Source: a virus
DNA: 28,905 nucleotides
Virus record (IMG/VR): IMGVR_UViG_3300025097_000034
Coordinates: 1 to 28,905 of that record
Strand: one strand, 5' to 3'
This document shows, in pieces, positions 6,645 to 16,236 of this stretch. How positions within the stretch are numbered: position 1 is the stretch's first letter; every line of letters begins with the position of its first letter. A model generated the notes under the pieces. The model made no database searches. It saw only the letters and a list, made by a program, of their open reading frames with translations, and was not told the origin of the DNA. A program made the position numbers and the translations under genes.

Positions 6645-6902
6645 GTGGACTTTTTTCAGATACTAGAACAGTACGGGATACCCGTAGTGGTGACGATAGT
6701 CTTTGGGTATTTTATATGGAAACAGAATCAGTGGATTCAGACGGAGCTCCTTGAAGAGCTTGACGAGGATAATAAAAGATTGGAAAGTATAATTATTAAG
6801 TTAATTGACCAACAGAAAAAAGTACAATTAGAACAAAAGCGTATACATGGATATGTAGAAAGCTTAGCTAATATAATGATTAAACTAAATAAGGGGAACT
6901 AA
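6645..6902 (+). CDS. BhlA/UviB-type holin-like membrane protein (85 aa)
   Basis: It starts with GTG immediately after the preceding stop. The protein has a short N-terminus, one transmembrane helix (about residues 9-25, YGIPVVVTIVFGYFIW), then a charged Gln/Glu/Lys-rich helix (about 27-80) with coiled-coil character and a polar end. This architecture, one N-terminal helix plus a charged cytoplasmic coil in about 85 residues, matches the BhlA/UviB holin-like family. It would be the second membrane lysis candidate in the window, after the 48 aa protein at 5107-5253. A spanin or membrane-anchor function cannot be excluded. Confidence 0.65.
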   Translation: MDFFQILEQYGIPVVVTIVFGYFIWKQNQWIQTELLEELDEDNKRLESIIIKLIDQQKKVQLEQKRIHGYVESLANIMIKLNKGN

Positions 6903-6903
6903 A

Positions 6904-7452
6904 ATGAAGGGATTAGCAGGCTTACTTGGAAATTTAGTAAGCGGAATGAAAGATGATAAGGGTCTATTTCAAGGTGGCAAACAAGGTCAAGCCTTTGGAC
7001 GTATTAAAGACGTTTTAGGAATAAGTCCTAAAGATGAATTTGGAAACAAAGAATCTTATGACCCTGGAATGGAAGAAAATCGCGATTTATTACATCATGC
7101 TAGAGATTTTGCACAAAACTTTGACACGACTGATTCAGGTCAGGTTGGGGAAATGCAGGCTTTGTTGAATAAATTAGGATTTAAGGACTATGAAGGTAAA
7201 GCCTTGACTGAAGATTCTATGATGGGAGACAGAACATTGTCTGCATTGAGATTGTTGCAGGGAGGCTCTAATGATGAACAGCAAGGTCCGGGGCCTTGGT
7301 CATATGGCCAAAACGATTCCAAATCATGGATGCAAAGATTATTTGGCGGAGATTCTGCTAAACAAGCTCAAAGAAAACTTTTTGATAATATTGGTGGCGG
7401 TTTATTTCAGCGTAAGTCTGGAACTGGACCAAAAGAGGGTCCTGGCTATTAA
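6904..7452 (+). CDS. Virion or lysis protein with a peptidoglycan-binding-like motif (182 aa)
   Basis: Residues about 79-120 resemble a PG_binding_1 repeat: VGEMQALLNKLGF, then DSMMGDRTLSALRLLQG. This follows the family pattern of Q-x-L-L-x-x-L-G followed by D-x-x-x-G-x-x-T-x-x-A-L-x-x-Q. The rest is Gly/Gln/Lys-rich and looks flexible. No catalytic domain is visible, so it would only bind cell wall, for example as a tail-tip or internal protein contacting peptidoglycan. AAGGGGA at 6892-6898 supports the start. Its stop overlaps the ATG of the 904 aa tail gene (TAATG), so it is coupled to a tail component. Confidence 0.65.
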   Translation: MKGLAGLLGNLVSGMKDDKGLFQGGKQGQAFGRIKDVLGISPKDEFGNKESYDPGMEENRDLLHHARDFAQNFDTTDSGQVGEMQALLNKLGFKDYEGKALTEDSMMGDRTLSALRLLQGGSNDEQQGPGPWSYGQNDSKSWMQRLFGGDSAKQAQRKLFDNIGGGLFQRKSGTGPKEGPGY

Positions 7453-10166
7453 TGCCTAAAAAAAGTTATAAACTAATTCGATTTGATGGAGGACTTAATG
7501 TTAATAGTTCAGATAAAGACCTTGCCGAAAATCAATTAGCCGAGTGTACAAATGTTTCTGTTGATAAGGTAGGCCAAGTCTATGCACTAGGTCAAATTAA
7601 TTCAGGCTTGACAGTGGCATTAGCTACAGAGACTCCAGCAATAACAGCCGGTGGTTATGGCTTTTATATCATACATACCGATAAAAATAACTTTGGAGTT
7701 AATCCAAATACTGCAAGTGGTGCTGCTGTTAATGCATCAGAGAAATATTATATTATAGAATCAGCTAGTGGTGTTATAATAGAAGAGGCTACTGATGGTG
7801 ATACATTACTTACTGCATCTATCCCTGCTATTTTATATGCATATTTCCATAATGGAGCTTTGCGTATATTTGATGCCGATTTAGAGCAATCTACAGTAGC
7901 TCAATGGCGTGGATTTATTCCAGGGCAATTATATGGTAATAATGAAACCGGTGTTTCAATAGCTCGTCAGGGACATATTTATAATAGCGGTGGCGGTAAT
8001 AGTGGAATAGACCAATGGTATACAAAACCACAGGCTATTGAGGGTTGTTTCCCTACAATAACTCTTCCAGGAACTCTAGATATGCAAGTTTGCAATAATG
8101 CAATTATGTGGCAACGTAAACTTTTTGAAGGAGGATTAAACACCTTTCTTACGGCCGGAGAACCTTGGGCTGGCCCAGGATTTGCAAATGAAAAGTCTGC
8201 TATTATAGCCGGTACAACTCCTCCAGGGGACGTCGTGACTGAATCAGGTATGTCTTGGGGTTTTTCTTTAGGATATCATGAATATGCAGATGAAACGGGT
8301 GGATGGATGCCTACTGGAATAGAACAGTATCAATTTTATGTTAGCACTGTATATGATGGGATTCAAGAAAGTCTTCCTCAATTAATGAGGATGTATCCTT
8401 CTGGTCCTCAATTTAGCGGAACTTTATCTCAATTTCCTAGTAATCCTACTAATACTTATGAAAGTGAAAACCCTGTTAGAGCTTTAAAATTTGGAAATGG
8501 CATATTAACTGATACAACAACAGGCAACGAGAATGATACATGGGGGTCAATTAGTAATAATGGCCAACGTGTTAAAATGCTATTTGACCCCTCAATAAAA
8601 ATGCATGGATTACAACATCCAGCGGGTGTAGCAACTGGTTGGGATGATGCTGGGGACACTATTCAGACAAGATTAACAGCCGATACTGCTGGGTACAACT
8701 TTGGTGCTACAGGCGTTAATGATATAATAGGTGGTAATCCTCGTATTACTGGTATAAAAGTATATTGGTCATCAGATGAAGATGGTTTCGTTGATTTATG
8801 GCAATTATTTGAATGGGATTTTGTAAAGGGAGTCAAAGCTGTTGGCTCAGATTCATCTGGGGGTGCTTATAATAGAGTAGATTATACTCATTTAGGTCCA
8901 AATGGATATTTGTGGAATACGACCGCACCTTCTACAGCTAAATATGTTTGGCCTCCGGGCACAGTGAATGGTCCTGTCTATCCTTATCAATATACACATA
9001 CACATGGTAGGCCTTCTTCTGGAGCTACTAAAGCATATGGATTAGATTTTCATAGTCCTCCAAGATTTTTAAGATATGATGCTATTAATGGCCATTCAAG
9101 AGATGATATAATAAAGCTTGACTCATTTAAAACATCTGCCTTTGCCGCTGGAAGTATTTATGCTGGCAATGTGAAGATTGATGGGGTCAGTTATGGAGAT
9201 AGAATGGTAAAGTCTGGATTTTCTCTTTACGGGCCTACTCCTGATAAGTTTCCAGTAAAAGCTAATAATGTAGATATAGCTGTTCAAGATGGTGACGATA
9301 TCGTAAAGTTGATGGCATTTGGAGATAGATTATTCCAATTTAAAAGACATACTTTATATATATATAATGTATCTGGGGGCCAGGAATTTGTAGAGCGTAA
9401 ATATGATTATAAGGGTATCCCAAATGCAGGAGCAGCTTGTGTTACCGATTTTGGAATAGCATGGGCTAACATGAATGGAGTTTACTTACATAATGGTCAA
9501 AAGATTGAACATCTTTTAGAGCCAAAAGGTATGAGAGTAATAGATTCTGTCACTTGGAAAGCTTTTGCAGATACTAACCCTGGCAGCCTCAGAATTGGAT
9601 TTAATCCTTTAAAACGCCAACTTATTGTAAGGTCTGGGATAACAGCAACCAATAGTGCATATATTTATGATATGGCAACAGCATCTTGGACATTGAAAAG
9701 CGACGGTATTCAGACAGACGCAGATAGTTTGTGCCCTATGGTTACAGATACTGTTGATGGACAATTGGTTATGATAGATGAAGGGGCTAAGATAGTTTAC
9801 GCTTTTGCGGAAGCTGACGGTAACCAAGATATTGGATTTACAACTAAAGAAATAGACTTTGGAGAGCCATCAGTAAAAAAGACTATTTCAAAGGTCTTTG
9901 TAACATATAAAAAGGGTCATGCGGCTACGGCAATGAATTATCTTACAGATGGAGATAAAGACTGGGCTGGTAGTGCGAAAAATTTTGATGAATCTTCAGT
10001 ACTTGACCATACTGCTGATACCTTTGTTACTGAATCCTTTTCGCCAGCTACTTCTGCTCAAGCTAAAAATATATATAGCATTCAGATAAGAATATCAGGT
10101 ACTATGGATAAGGACTTCGTGTTAAACGATATAACAATTGTTTACAAAATGAAGTCAATAAAATAA
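7452..10166 (+). CDS. Tail nozzle/stabilisation-like protein (904 aa)
   Basis: The N-terminus (KLIRFDGGLNVNSSDKDL, then ENQLAECTNV) has the F-x-G-G-L-N ... Q-x-x-x-x-x-N signature common in podovirus tail nozzle or stabilisation proteins. Around residues 610-690 comes a strand series typical of their beta-propeller-like part: GDDIVKLMAFGDRLFQFKRH, then LYIYNVSGGQEFVE, then DFGIAWANMNGVYLHNGQKI. The protein is beta-rich throughout, with no membrane segment or enzyme motif. The role would be to close the tail tube and contact the fibre. It is coupled by TAATG overlaps to both the 182 aa protein upstream and the fibre downstream. Family is inferred from pattern; a structure prediction would settle it. 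Confidence 0.75.
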   Translation: MPKKSYKLIRFDGGLNVNSSDKDLAENQLAECTNVSVDKVGQVYALGQINSGLTVALATETPAITAGGYGFYIIHTDKNNFGVNPNTASGAAVNASEKYYIIESASGVIIEEATDGDTLLTASIPAILYAYFHNGALRIFDADLEQSTVAQWRGFIPGQLYGNNETGVSIARQGHIYNSGGGNSGIDQWYTKPQAIEGCFPTITLPGTLDMQVCNNAIMWQRKLFEGGLNTFLTAGEPWAGPGFANEKSAIIAGTTPPGDVVTESGMSWGFSLGYHEYADETGGWMPTGIEQYQFYVSTVYDGIQESLPQLMRMYPSGPQFSGTLSQFPSNPTNTYESENPVRALKFGNGILTDTTTGNENDTWGSISNNGQRVKMLFDPSIKMHGLQHPAGVATGWDDAGDTIQTRLTADTAGYNFGATGVNDIIGGNPRITGIKVYWSSDEDGFVDLWQLFEWDFVKGVKAVGSDSSGGAYNRVDYTHLGPNGYLWNTTAPSTAKYVWPPGTVNGPVYPYQYTHTHGRPSSGATKAYGLDFHSPPRFLRYDAINGHSRDDIIKLDSFKTSAFAAGSIYAGNVKIDGVSYGDRMVKSGFSLYGPTPDKFPVKANNVDIAVQDGDDIVKLMAFGDRLFQFKRHTLYIYNVSGGQEFVERKYDYKGIPNAGAACVTDFGIAWANMNGVYLHNGQKIEHLLEPKGMRVIDSVTWKAFADTNPGSLRIGFNPLKRQLIVRSGITATNSAYIYDMATASWTLKSDGIQTDADSLCPMVTDTVDGQLVMIDEGAKIVYAFAEADGNQDIGFTTKEIDFGEPSVKKTISKVFVTYKKGHAATAMNYLTDGDKDWAGSAKNFDESSVLDHTADTFVTESFSPATSAQAKNIYSIQIRISGTMDKDFVLNDITIVYKMKSIK

Positions 10167-12403
10167 TGAATAGACAAGATAGAATATTAACAGCTCATTC
10201 ACAGCCTAAAATTAAAAGTTCTAGCAGAATGCCTACTCGTTCAGAAGGAAACGAAGGTGATATGATGATTGTGAATGGCAATCTTCTCATTAAAAATAGA
10301 AATATGTGGCTTAAATTTTCTTCTAATATTGAAACTGCAGATGGTGAAGCTTCTAGCAATGTCACTATTGAAACGACTAACGTTACTGGGGGAGTACTTA
10401 CACATGGTGCTTTACAGAATGTTTATGAGAATCAACATCATAACAAGGTTCACCTTATAGGTGATGTTTCCAATCATAGTGATGTTACTGGTAAATCGGG
10501 CTCAGGAAATGTAGTTTTATCTGCAGATTCCGCATTAACAGGTAATACAGATATAGCTAACGTTAATACAGGTTCGGTTAAAGCTGCCGATGGTACTGCT
10601 TCATTTACAATAGCCGATACTACTGGCATTCTTACTGTAGGTAATTTAATTGTTACAGGAGACTTTGATGTTGGTGGTACTGAAACTATTAACAATTCAA
10701 CAACAGTTACTATTGATGACTTAAGATTTCAAGTAGCCTCAGATGCTACCGCTATTGCAGATTGTGATACAGCTGGTTATTTAATAGGTGATGATGGTAG
10801 TAGTGGTGGACTAATCTCATTTTTATGGAATGAATCTTCTAGCAAGATGATATTAAATAAAGCCTTTGATACAGTTGCTAATAATATTTCTACTACAGGT
10901 ACGGTGACAGGCGGAGAACTTCAGATAGATGATATTAATATAAATGGTAGTATTATAGATAATACCAATGGAGGTAACGCAGATTTAACATTAACTCCAG
11001 CTGGCACTGGCTCCATTGTCATGGGAAAGGTAGATATAGGTGGCGGTGCTATTGATGGTACTGCAATCGGGGCAAGTTCAGCATCTACTGGTGCTTTTAC
11101 CACATTATCTGCTGATACCTTAGTGGCTCCATTAAATCACTTTGCTCAATCTAATACAAGTGTAAATATTGATAGTGGCAATATTGATGGTACTATTATA
11201 GGAGCTGATAATCCTAATTCTATTGTAGGAACAACGATTGATGCTGAAGATGATTTTACAGTAGGAGATACAGAAATTACTGATGGGCAAATAGCCGATA
11301 CAGGAGCTTTCAATATAGATACTGGCACTTCAGCATCCCACGACTTTACGATTCGTGATAATAAACTGATATTTACAGGAGATACTAACTGTCTTGGTAT
11401 TGGCAATGTCGACCCTACTGAAAGACTACATGTTAGAGGAAAAGTACTTATTGATGAATCACTCGATGCAGCTCATTCAACATTACAATTTCAAAATCAA
11501 TATGGCAATAAACTTGCAGAAATAGGGAATGCTGGTACCACTGGTTCATCTGAGCTTTTTTTCAAAACTGGTAATGAAGCGGGTGTTCTTAACCCTAGAA
11601 TGCGTATTCAGCCTGCTGGCAATGTATATATTTATGAGGATATAGAACTTGGAGATGCTGACGATACAACCTTGTCAAGATTAAATGGCGGAGATGTTAC
11701 CATTGAAGATAATGTAATCTATCGTGCTGGTTGCGGTAGTACTGGTGAAGGCGTTATCCCAGTATCTGATGGTGGAACTAATACAAGCAGCCTTGATGCC
11801 AAATCAGTACTAGTCTCACAAGATGCAATTGCTCCAGACCAAATACAATCTAAAAGAATGATAAATTCAGGAGGTCTTTTAATTGGGGGCGGTGATGGAC
11901 CCGAAGTTAGCTTTATCAATTCTGATGGAAGTGGCTCTGGTAGTGAAGCGGTTAGACAAGGTATAGAGGTTATAAATACAGCAAACTCTATTAGGATAGA
12001 AATTGGACTGGGTAGTGGTATAGGCTCCGCAACAGGTCCTTGTTTAGAATTTGCTTTAGACGATAAAATAGAAGCTAAAGTTAATCAAAGTGATGCTAAT
12101 AAAAAATTACTAAAAGAGGCTGATGGAATCGCTATTGATGAAACTATTACTCCAACATGGACTGCTCTTCATAAGTTTGAAGGAACTTTATGGGCATCTG
12201 CTAGTGCAGATACTACTGATGATATTGGTAATTTTGCTTATACTGCTGGAACTACATTCCCGCTAGGTTTAGTAGTTAATGATAAGGGTACTGGTGGCGC
12301 TCATTTTATTATGGGTAAAGATGATTTAAGGGTTTGTTATTCTGCATGGGGCGCAGATAAAGATGAAGAAGATGGAGATGAAAACTATAATGCTTGGGAT
12401 TAA
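10166..12403 (+). CDS. Tail fibre-like protein with beta-repeat shaft (745 aa)
   Basis: The N-terminal ~55 residues form a basic attachment region (PKIKSSSRMPTRSEGNEGD, then NGNLLIKNRNMW). The centre is built of short Gly/Asp/Thr repeats typical of phage fibre shafts: NADLTLTPAGTGSIVMGKVD, IDGTAIGASSASTGAFTTL and IDGTIIGADNPNS. A middle block (about residues 400-500: RLHVRGKVLIDESLDAAHS, then PRMRIQPAGNVYI) looks like another fibre module. The C-terminal region (about 640-745) is globular and ends in an acidic tail. Trimeric fibre with receptor-binding tip is the likely role. I see no intramolecular chaperone catalytic motif. The start overlaps the nozzle-like stop, consistent with neighbouring parts of the tail. 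Confidence 0.8.
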   Translation: MNRQDRILTAHSQPKIKSSSRMPTRSEGNEGDMMIVNGNLLIKNRNMWLKFSSNIETADGEASSNVTIETTNVTGGVLTHGALQNVYENQHHNKVHLIGDVSNHSDVTGKSGSGNVVLSADSALTGNTDIANVNTGSVKAADGTASFTIADTTGILTVGNLIVTGDFDVGGTETINNSTTVTIDDLRFQVASDATAIADCDTAGYLIGDDGSSGGLISFLWNESSSKMILNKAFDTVANNISTTGTVTGGELQIDDININGSIIDNTNGGNADLTLTPAGTGSIVMGKVDIGGGAIDGTAIGASSASTGAFTTLSADTLVAPLNHFAQSNTSVNIDSGNIDGTIIGADNPNSIVGTTIDAEDDFTVGDTEITDGQIADTGAFNIDTGTSASHDFTIRDNKLIFTGDTNCLGIGNVDPTERLHVRGKVLIDESLDAAHSTLQFQNQYGNKLAEIGNAGTTGSSELFFKTGNEAGVLNPRMRIQPAGNVYIYEDIELGDADDTTLSRLNGGDVTIEDNVIYRAGCGSTGEGVIPVSDGGTNTSSLDAKSVLVSQDAIAPDQIQSKRMINSGGLLIGGGDGPEVSFINSDGSGSGSEAVRQGIEVINTANSIRIEIGLGSGIGSATGPCLEFALDDKIEAKVNQSDANKKLLKEADGIAIDETITPTWTALHKFEGTLWASASADTTDDIGNFAYTAGTTFPLGLVVNDKGTGGAHFIMGKDDLRVCYSAWGADKDEEDGDENYNAWD
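11051..11194 (+). repeat. In-frame imperfect repeat in the fibre shaft
   Basis: The 12-base word ATTGATGGTACT occurs at 11051-11062 and again at 11183-11194, 132 bases (44 codons) apart and in frame. It encodes matching I-D-G-T steps followed by I-G-A. The flanks are diverged, so this is an old internal duplication of a fibre shaft unit and not a mobile repeat. Confidence 0.5.
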
Positions 12404-12429
12404 ACAAATTGTAATAAGGAGTATTTATT

Positions 12430-14301
12430 ATGCCTAGAGGAGGTCCAGGAGTTGGTGATGCAAAAGTTCATACAGTGGTAGCTAATTTTGGAGGAATGCC
12501 GAGCGATAGACTGGTTAGTGGATTTTTAACTGTTAATGTCCGGAATAAACATGAATCTCAGCGTGATGCTAATCATTCTTATTGGCAAGGATGGCGACAC
12601 AATCCTAATAATATCGCTGAAAATGAAGATAATCCTGGTGAAATGCCTGAGGGAACCTATCCTTTTTGGGCAGACCCTCTTTGGGAAAGTAGCGACAAAC
12701 CTCCAAACCTTCCTAATGAGGAAATTTTTGAACATGGAGAATTAGGAGAGGTTGGGACAGATGATGAGGAACGGCGGTTTGGGAAGGGTAGTTTGGGACG
12801 TACTTTCGAAGAAGTTGACCCAACCACTGTTAATACACAAGTAACAAATTTGACAATTCCAACAACTACTGCAAATCTTGTCCATAGAAGTTATTTTGTT
12901 ATACCAACTCAACCTGGCCCAGGAGATGCTGATGATGGTGGTGACCAAGACTTTGTAGCGGGTAGTGGAAAATGTGGAATTTGGTTTAATGATACAGACT
13001 GGGTAGCGGGGGGCTCTAATCATAGCCCTCCTTTTCTTATTACAGAAGGTGAAATAAATCATTGGATTCAAGTAGATTATTCAAGTAGTGCTGCTACAAG
13101 TGCGGCAGACCTTGCAGAAGATATCAGTGATGCATGCAATGCATCATACAATAATGATTCAAGTGCAAGGATATTCTATAATTGTACTTATTCTGCTAAT
13201 TTAGTACGGATAGTTGACTTTGTAGCATTTAGGAGACCCGATAATCACACAGATATTGGAACAATGAATACTTCTGGAAACAACTATCCTTTAAATGTTG
13301 CAACATCGGTTGACCCAACTACTAATGGGAACTGGCTTATAAATACAATCAGAAAAGGAACTGCTGTTGGTTTTAATTGTATGGAAAAACATTTTTATAC
13401 AAATGAAGGTGATACAGGCGGAACTCCGGAAACGGGAGAGAGCGGCGAAAATCAAGTTCCCTATATAGCTTCAACGCGAAGCAAGCCTCATAAGAAATTA
13501 ATTATAGGAGATTATGATTGTTTTGTATTTTTTGTTTCTGCAGCCTGCCATCTTCATTCTGATAGATATGTTACTGATGATTTTTCTGGATACCCTCTTC
13601 CTGCAACTTATACTTCTGGAGCTGTTCCTTGGACTGAAGGTGGACAACAATTAAACTTTCATCATCATGCTTGCCAAGATTTTATTAAAAGTTCTTTAAT
13701 CTCCAGGCATAATAATTGTAGCAATAATGATAGATTTGTTACAAATACACATGAAGGTTCTGATGCAGCAACCTCTGGATGGACAGTCGGTTCTGAACGA
13801 AATAAGTATTTTTTTAATAGCTCATATCCAGCAGGAGAACGACGATTAGCAGATGCTGGAACAATGCAATTAAGACAGACTATAGAATATTTACAAAATA
13901 ATGGTATCTATAGACATGGTGCTCGTGCCAATGGGGAGTATTTAGATTCCTCACAATCCTCTGATAATAATGATTGGAGGTGGGGAATTGATTTAGGTTA
14001 TACTTTGGATAGTGGCACAGCGCCCAGTACTCTTACTAATGCTAGGGGAAATAATACTTTTTTTACTCCTGTTCACTCAATAGATATATGTAATTCACAT
14101 ACCTTTCTTCCAATGGAAAGTGGTCGGAATACTACTGGCGCATTACATAGCGATACATGGGGTTTACGAATTGAGATTCACTTATATGCGGTTGACCCAA
14201 CTACAGACCAGTCGGGTACAGCACATGATTTTTGTGATAGTATAGTAAATTGTTTTTGGCAGCCGTTTGGGGAAACAGCAAAATTAGAAACAGCTGCATA
14301 A
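12430..14301 (+). CDS. Large hypothetical virion-like protein, possibly tail appendage (623 aa)
   Basis: I recognise no family. AAGGAG at 12416-12421 precedes the ATG. The protein is soluble, low in Lys, and unusually rich in His, Asn, Asp and aromatic residues. Features are an N-terminal MPRGGPGVGDAKVHTVVANF stretch, an acidic EDNPGEMPEGT / GTDDEERR region, a KPHKKLIIGDYDCFVFF strand region, a HHHAC cluster, and many cysteines for a phage structural protein. These suggest strand-rich folds, possibly with metal sites or disulfides. It follows the fibre and precedes the ejection block, so a second appendage, tail spike or fibre-tip partner is a reasonable guess. Enzyme activity cannot be excluded. 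Confidence 0.75.
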   Translation: MPRGGPGVGDAKVHTVVANFGGMPSDRLVSGFLTVNVRNKHESQRDANHSYWQGWRHNPNNIAENEDNPGEMPEGTYPFWADPLWESSDKPPNLPNEEIFEHGELGEVGTDDEERRFGKGSLGRTFEEVDPTTVNTQVTNLTIPTTTANLVHRSYFVIPTQPGPGDADDGGDQDFVAGSGKCGIWFNDTDWVAGGSNHSPPFLITEGEINHWIQVDYSSSAATSAADLAEDISDACNASYNNDSSARIFYNCTYSANLVRIVDFVAFRRPDNHTDIGTMNTSGNNYPLNVATSVDPTTNGNWLINTIRKGTAVGFNCMEKHFYTNEGDTGGTPETGESGENQVPYIASTRSKPHKKLIIGDYDCFVFFVSAACHLHSDRYVTDDFSGYPLPATYTSGAVPWTEGGQQLNFHHHACQDFIKSSLISRHNNCSNNDRFVTNTHEGSDAATSGWTVGSERNKYFFNSSYPAGERRLADAGTMQLRQTIEYLQNNGIYRHGARANGEYLDSSQSSDNNDWRWGIDLGYTLDSGTAPSTLTNARGNNTFFTPVHSIDICNSHTFLPMESGRNTTGALHSDTWGLRIEIHLYAVDPTTDQSGTAHDFCDSIVNCFWQPFGETAKLETAA

Positions 14302-14320
14302 TTAATGAAAGGAAAGAATA

Positions 14321-15193
14321 ATGTCAAACTATAGGCAAGGGTTCAGTTGGGGTGATAGAAACCTTGATACAGATATAGAGGATGAATCTTCTAGCTTATC
14401 AACCTCAGGGTCTAAATTAGCTAAATCTAAAGGATGGGGAGCTTCTATAGGCGGTTTATTAGGAGCTGCTATTTTAACTGCAGTAACAGGAGGGGCTGCG
14501 GCTCCTTTATTACTAGCAGCTGCTAGTGGAGCTGGGGCTTTAGCCGGTAGTGCTATTGGAGGGGCTGTATCTGGTGTCAAGCAAAAAGATTTGCTTGGCG
14601 GAAACTATCTGAAGGGTACTAGGCAGTCTGTAACTGAGGATATTGCTAAAGATGAGTTTGGAAATGTTTTAAAATCAGCTGCTAAATCTTTTATGGGGGG
14701 AATGGACCCAACTAGCGGTTTGTCTAAATTTGGTAAAGGCTTTGGTGAAGGTGGAGGTTTTGGATTAGACGTTACAATGGCTGACCCCTCACATATTAGT
14801 AATTTAGGCATGGGTGAAAGAATAATGGGCGGATTAAAAGGTGGTCTTGGAGAAGTATTCAAGCCTCAAGAAATATTAGGTAAAGCAAAAAATCTATTTG
14901 GAAAAGGTTCACTGAAAGACATTGGGACCTCTTTAATGGGTGGTTTGCAAGGGTCTGGTAAAACTACCACTCCGGTAGCATCATCAAGTTTTCAACCATC
15001 TAATTTATTAGATATGGCTGTTGATGGTTTTGATATGGGAGATTCAATGACAGAAGGAATGGGTAATACCTTAATGGAACTTTTCCCAGATATGGATGAA
15101 GGAGAGGCTGCGCAAGAAATGGGAATGTTTGACGAGGAAACTAATATGCCTACAAATGAATTTTATAGTTGGTTGCAAAATATGGGCCAATGA
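14321..15193 (+). CDS. Internal/ejection-protein candidate with glycine-zipper membrane segment (290 aa)
   Basis: Residues about 40-86 form a long Gly/Ala-rich hydrophobic stretch (ASIGGLLGAAILTAVTGG, then LLLAAASGAGALAGSAIGGA) of the glycine-zipper kind seen in proteins that insert into membranes. The rest is Gly/Met/Lys-rich, repetitive and probably flexible (GGLKGGLGEVF, FMGGMDPTSG). The C-terminal 50 residues are acidic and helical, ending SWLQNMGQ. It is the first of three mid-size genes directly ahead of the giant protein, a setting like podovirus internal core genes. I infer an ejected protein that helps form a trans-envelope channel. No enzyme motif is seen. Confidence 0.7.
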   Translation: MSNYRQGFSWGDRNLDTDIEDESSSLSTSGSKLAKSKGWGASIGGLLGAAILTAVTGGAAAPLLLAAASGAGALAGSAIGGAVSGVKQKDLLGGNYLKGTRQSVTEDIAKDEFGNVLKSAAKSFMGGMDPTSGLSKFGKGFGEGGGFGLDVTMADPSHISNLGMGERIMGGLKGGLGEVFKPQEILGKAKNLFGKGSLKDIGTSLMGGLQGSGKTTTPVASSSFQPSNLLDMAVDGFDMGDSMTEGMGNTLMELFPDMDEGEAAQEMGMFDEETNMPTNEFYSWLQNMGQ

Positions 15194-15205
15194 TAAGGAA
15201 AAAAT

Positions 15206-16225
15206 ATGAATCCTAATTTAATAGTAAATTCTTACAATAGACACCTTCAAAATTTATCAAGAAAGGGTCGGAAAGGAGATACTGCTCTACGTAAAGTAAA
15301 GGGCCAAGTATCTCATGTTAATAAAGAAGAAGCTCAGATTATTGATTGGCTTGGACCTCTTGGAGAAGCTTGGGTTCAAAGTATAGGTAGCGGAACTACT
15401 AATCCTAAAACTGGACTTAAAGAGTATTCTCATAAATGGTGGCATCCGAAGACATCTTATACTAAAAAAATCACTAACTGGTTTGATAAGAAAAAGGATA
15501 GTTGGTGGGTTGGAGAAGATAGCTGGGCACGCTCATTAGTAGACGATAATAATACTTGGAGACCTTCTCAAGGTAAGTGGGGATGGTTTGGCCAATCTTA
15601 TGCTTCAAGACAAAGAGATAAAGCGAAAGCTATTGAAAAACAACGTGAAAAACAATTTGAGGATTGGCTTGCGGACAATAAAACTGTAGATGTTGCCGAA
15701 AAGTACCAAACTGGCGATGTTGAAAATTGGCTAACAGCAGGAACTGCAGAAGATGCAACAGATGCTTCTACAATGAAAACTAGTGAGTATGAAAGAGTAA
15801 TTGATGAATATGACCCTAGGAAACAAGAGGAGGGTGAAGCAGATTGGGTAAGAACACAGGAAGCTCATGAAAATACGATGGATGATTTAACTGAAGGTTT
15901 TAGTACTGCATCCCAAGCAGCTGGAGATAAAGTGGCGGGACAAACCTTTGGATTATTGACACAAGCTTCACAAGTAGGAGGTCCATCAAGAGTTGCTAGT
16001 GCAGGAAACTTTGGACAAGAATTTGCATTAGACCAAGTACTAAGCAGCGCTACAACTGCTGCAACTACAGCAGATTCAACTTTAGGTGGTGGTGTAAGAG
16101 ATGCAGGTTTAGCCTTAGAACAAGACGAAGCTGACTTTCAAGCGTCTATTGCAGATATACATGATGATTTTAATACCATATTCTGGACGCAATTAACCAA
16201 TTGGAATGATGCTAAAACAGCTTAA
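15206..16225 (+). CDS. Internal virion protein candidate, Trp-rich (339 aa)
   Basis: No family is recognised. Residues 1-50 are basic (RHLQNLSRKGRKGDTALRKV). A Trp/Lys-rich region follows (about 68-130: YSHKWWHPKTSYTKK, KKKDSWWVGEDSW, GKWGWFGQSY), then a charged helix (RQRDKAKAIEKQREKQFEDW), an acidic stretch and an Ala/Thr-rich helical C-terminus. The Trp-rich basic section could be interfacial or DNA-contacting. AAGGAAAA before ATG 15206 is a modest ribosome-binding site. Position in the block between the glycine-zipper protein and the 437 aa protein supports a packaged internal protein, an inference from order and composition only. Confidence 0.7.
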   Translation: MNPNLIVNSYNRHLQNLSRKGRKGDTALRKVKGQVSHVNKEEAQIIDWLGPLGEAWVQSIGSGTTNPKTGLKEYSHKWWHPKTSYTKKITNWFDKKKDSWWVGEDSWARSLVDDNNTWRPSQGKWGWFGQSYASRQRDKAKAIEKQREKQFEDWLADNKTVDVAEKYQTGDVENWLTAGTAEDATDASTMKTSEYERVIDEYDPRKQEEGEADWVRTQEAHENTMDDLTEGFSTASQAAGDKVAGQTFGLLTQASQVGGPSRVASAGNFGQEFALDQVLSSATTAATTADSTLGGGVRDAGLALEQDEADFQASIADIHDDFNTIFWTQLTNWNDAKTA

Positions 16226-16236
16226 AGGAGATAATA

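Noticed and set aside
6491-6754. Open frame of 87 codons on the + strand overlapping three other genes
   Set aside because: It starts inside the metallophosphoesterase and runs out of frame through the 41 aa peptide and into the membrane protein. The tiled pair 6519-6644 and 6645-6902 explains the region with clean stop/start junctions and a recognisable membrane helix.
12742-13071. 109-codon open frame on the - strand
   Set aside because: It is antisense to the 623 aa gene, with no start signal or recognisable product.
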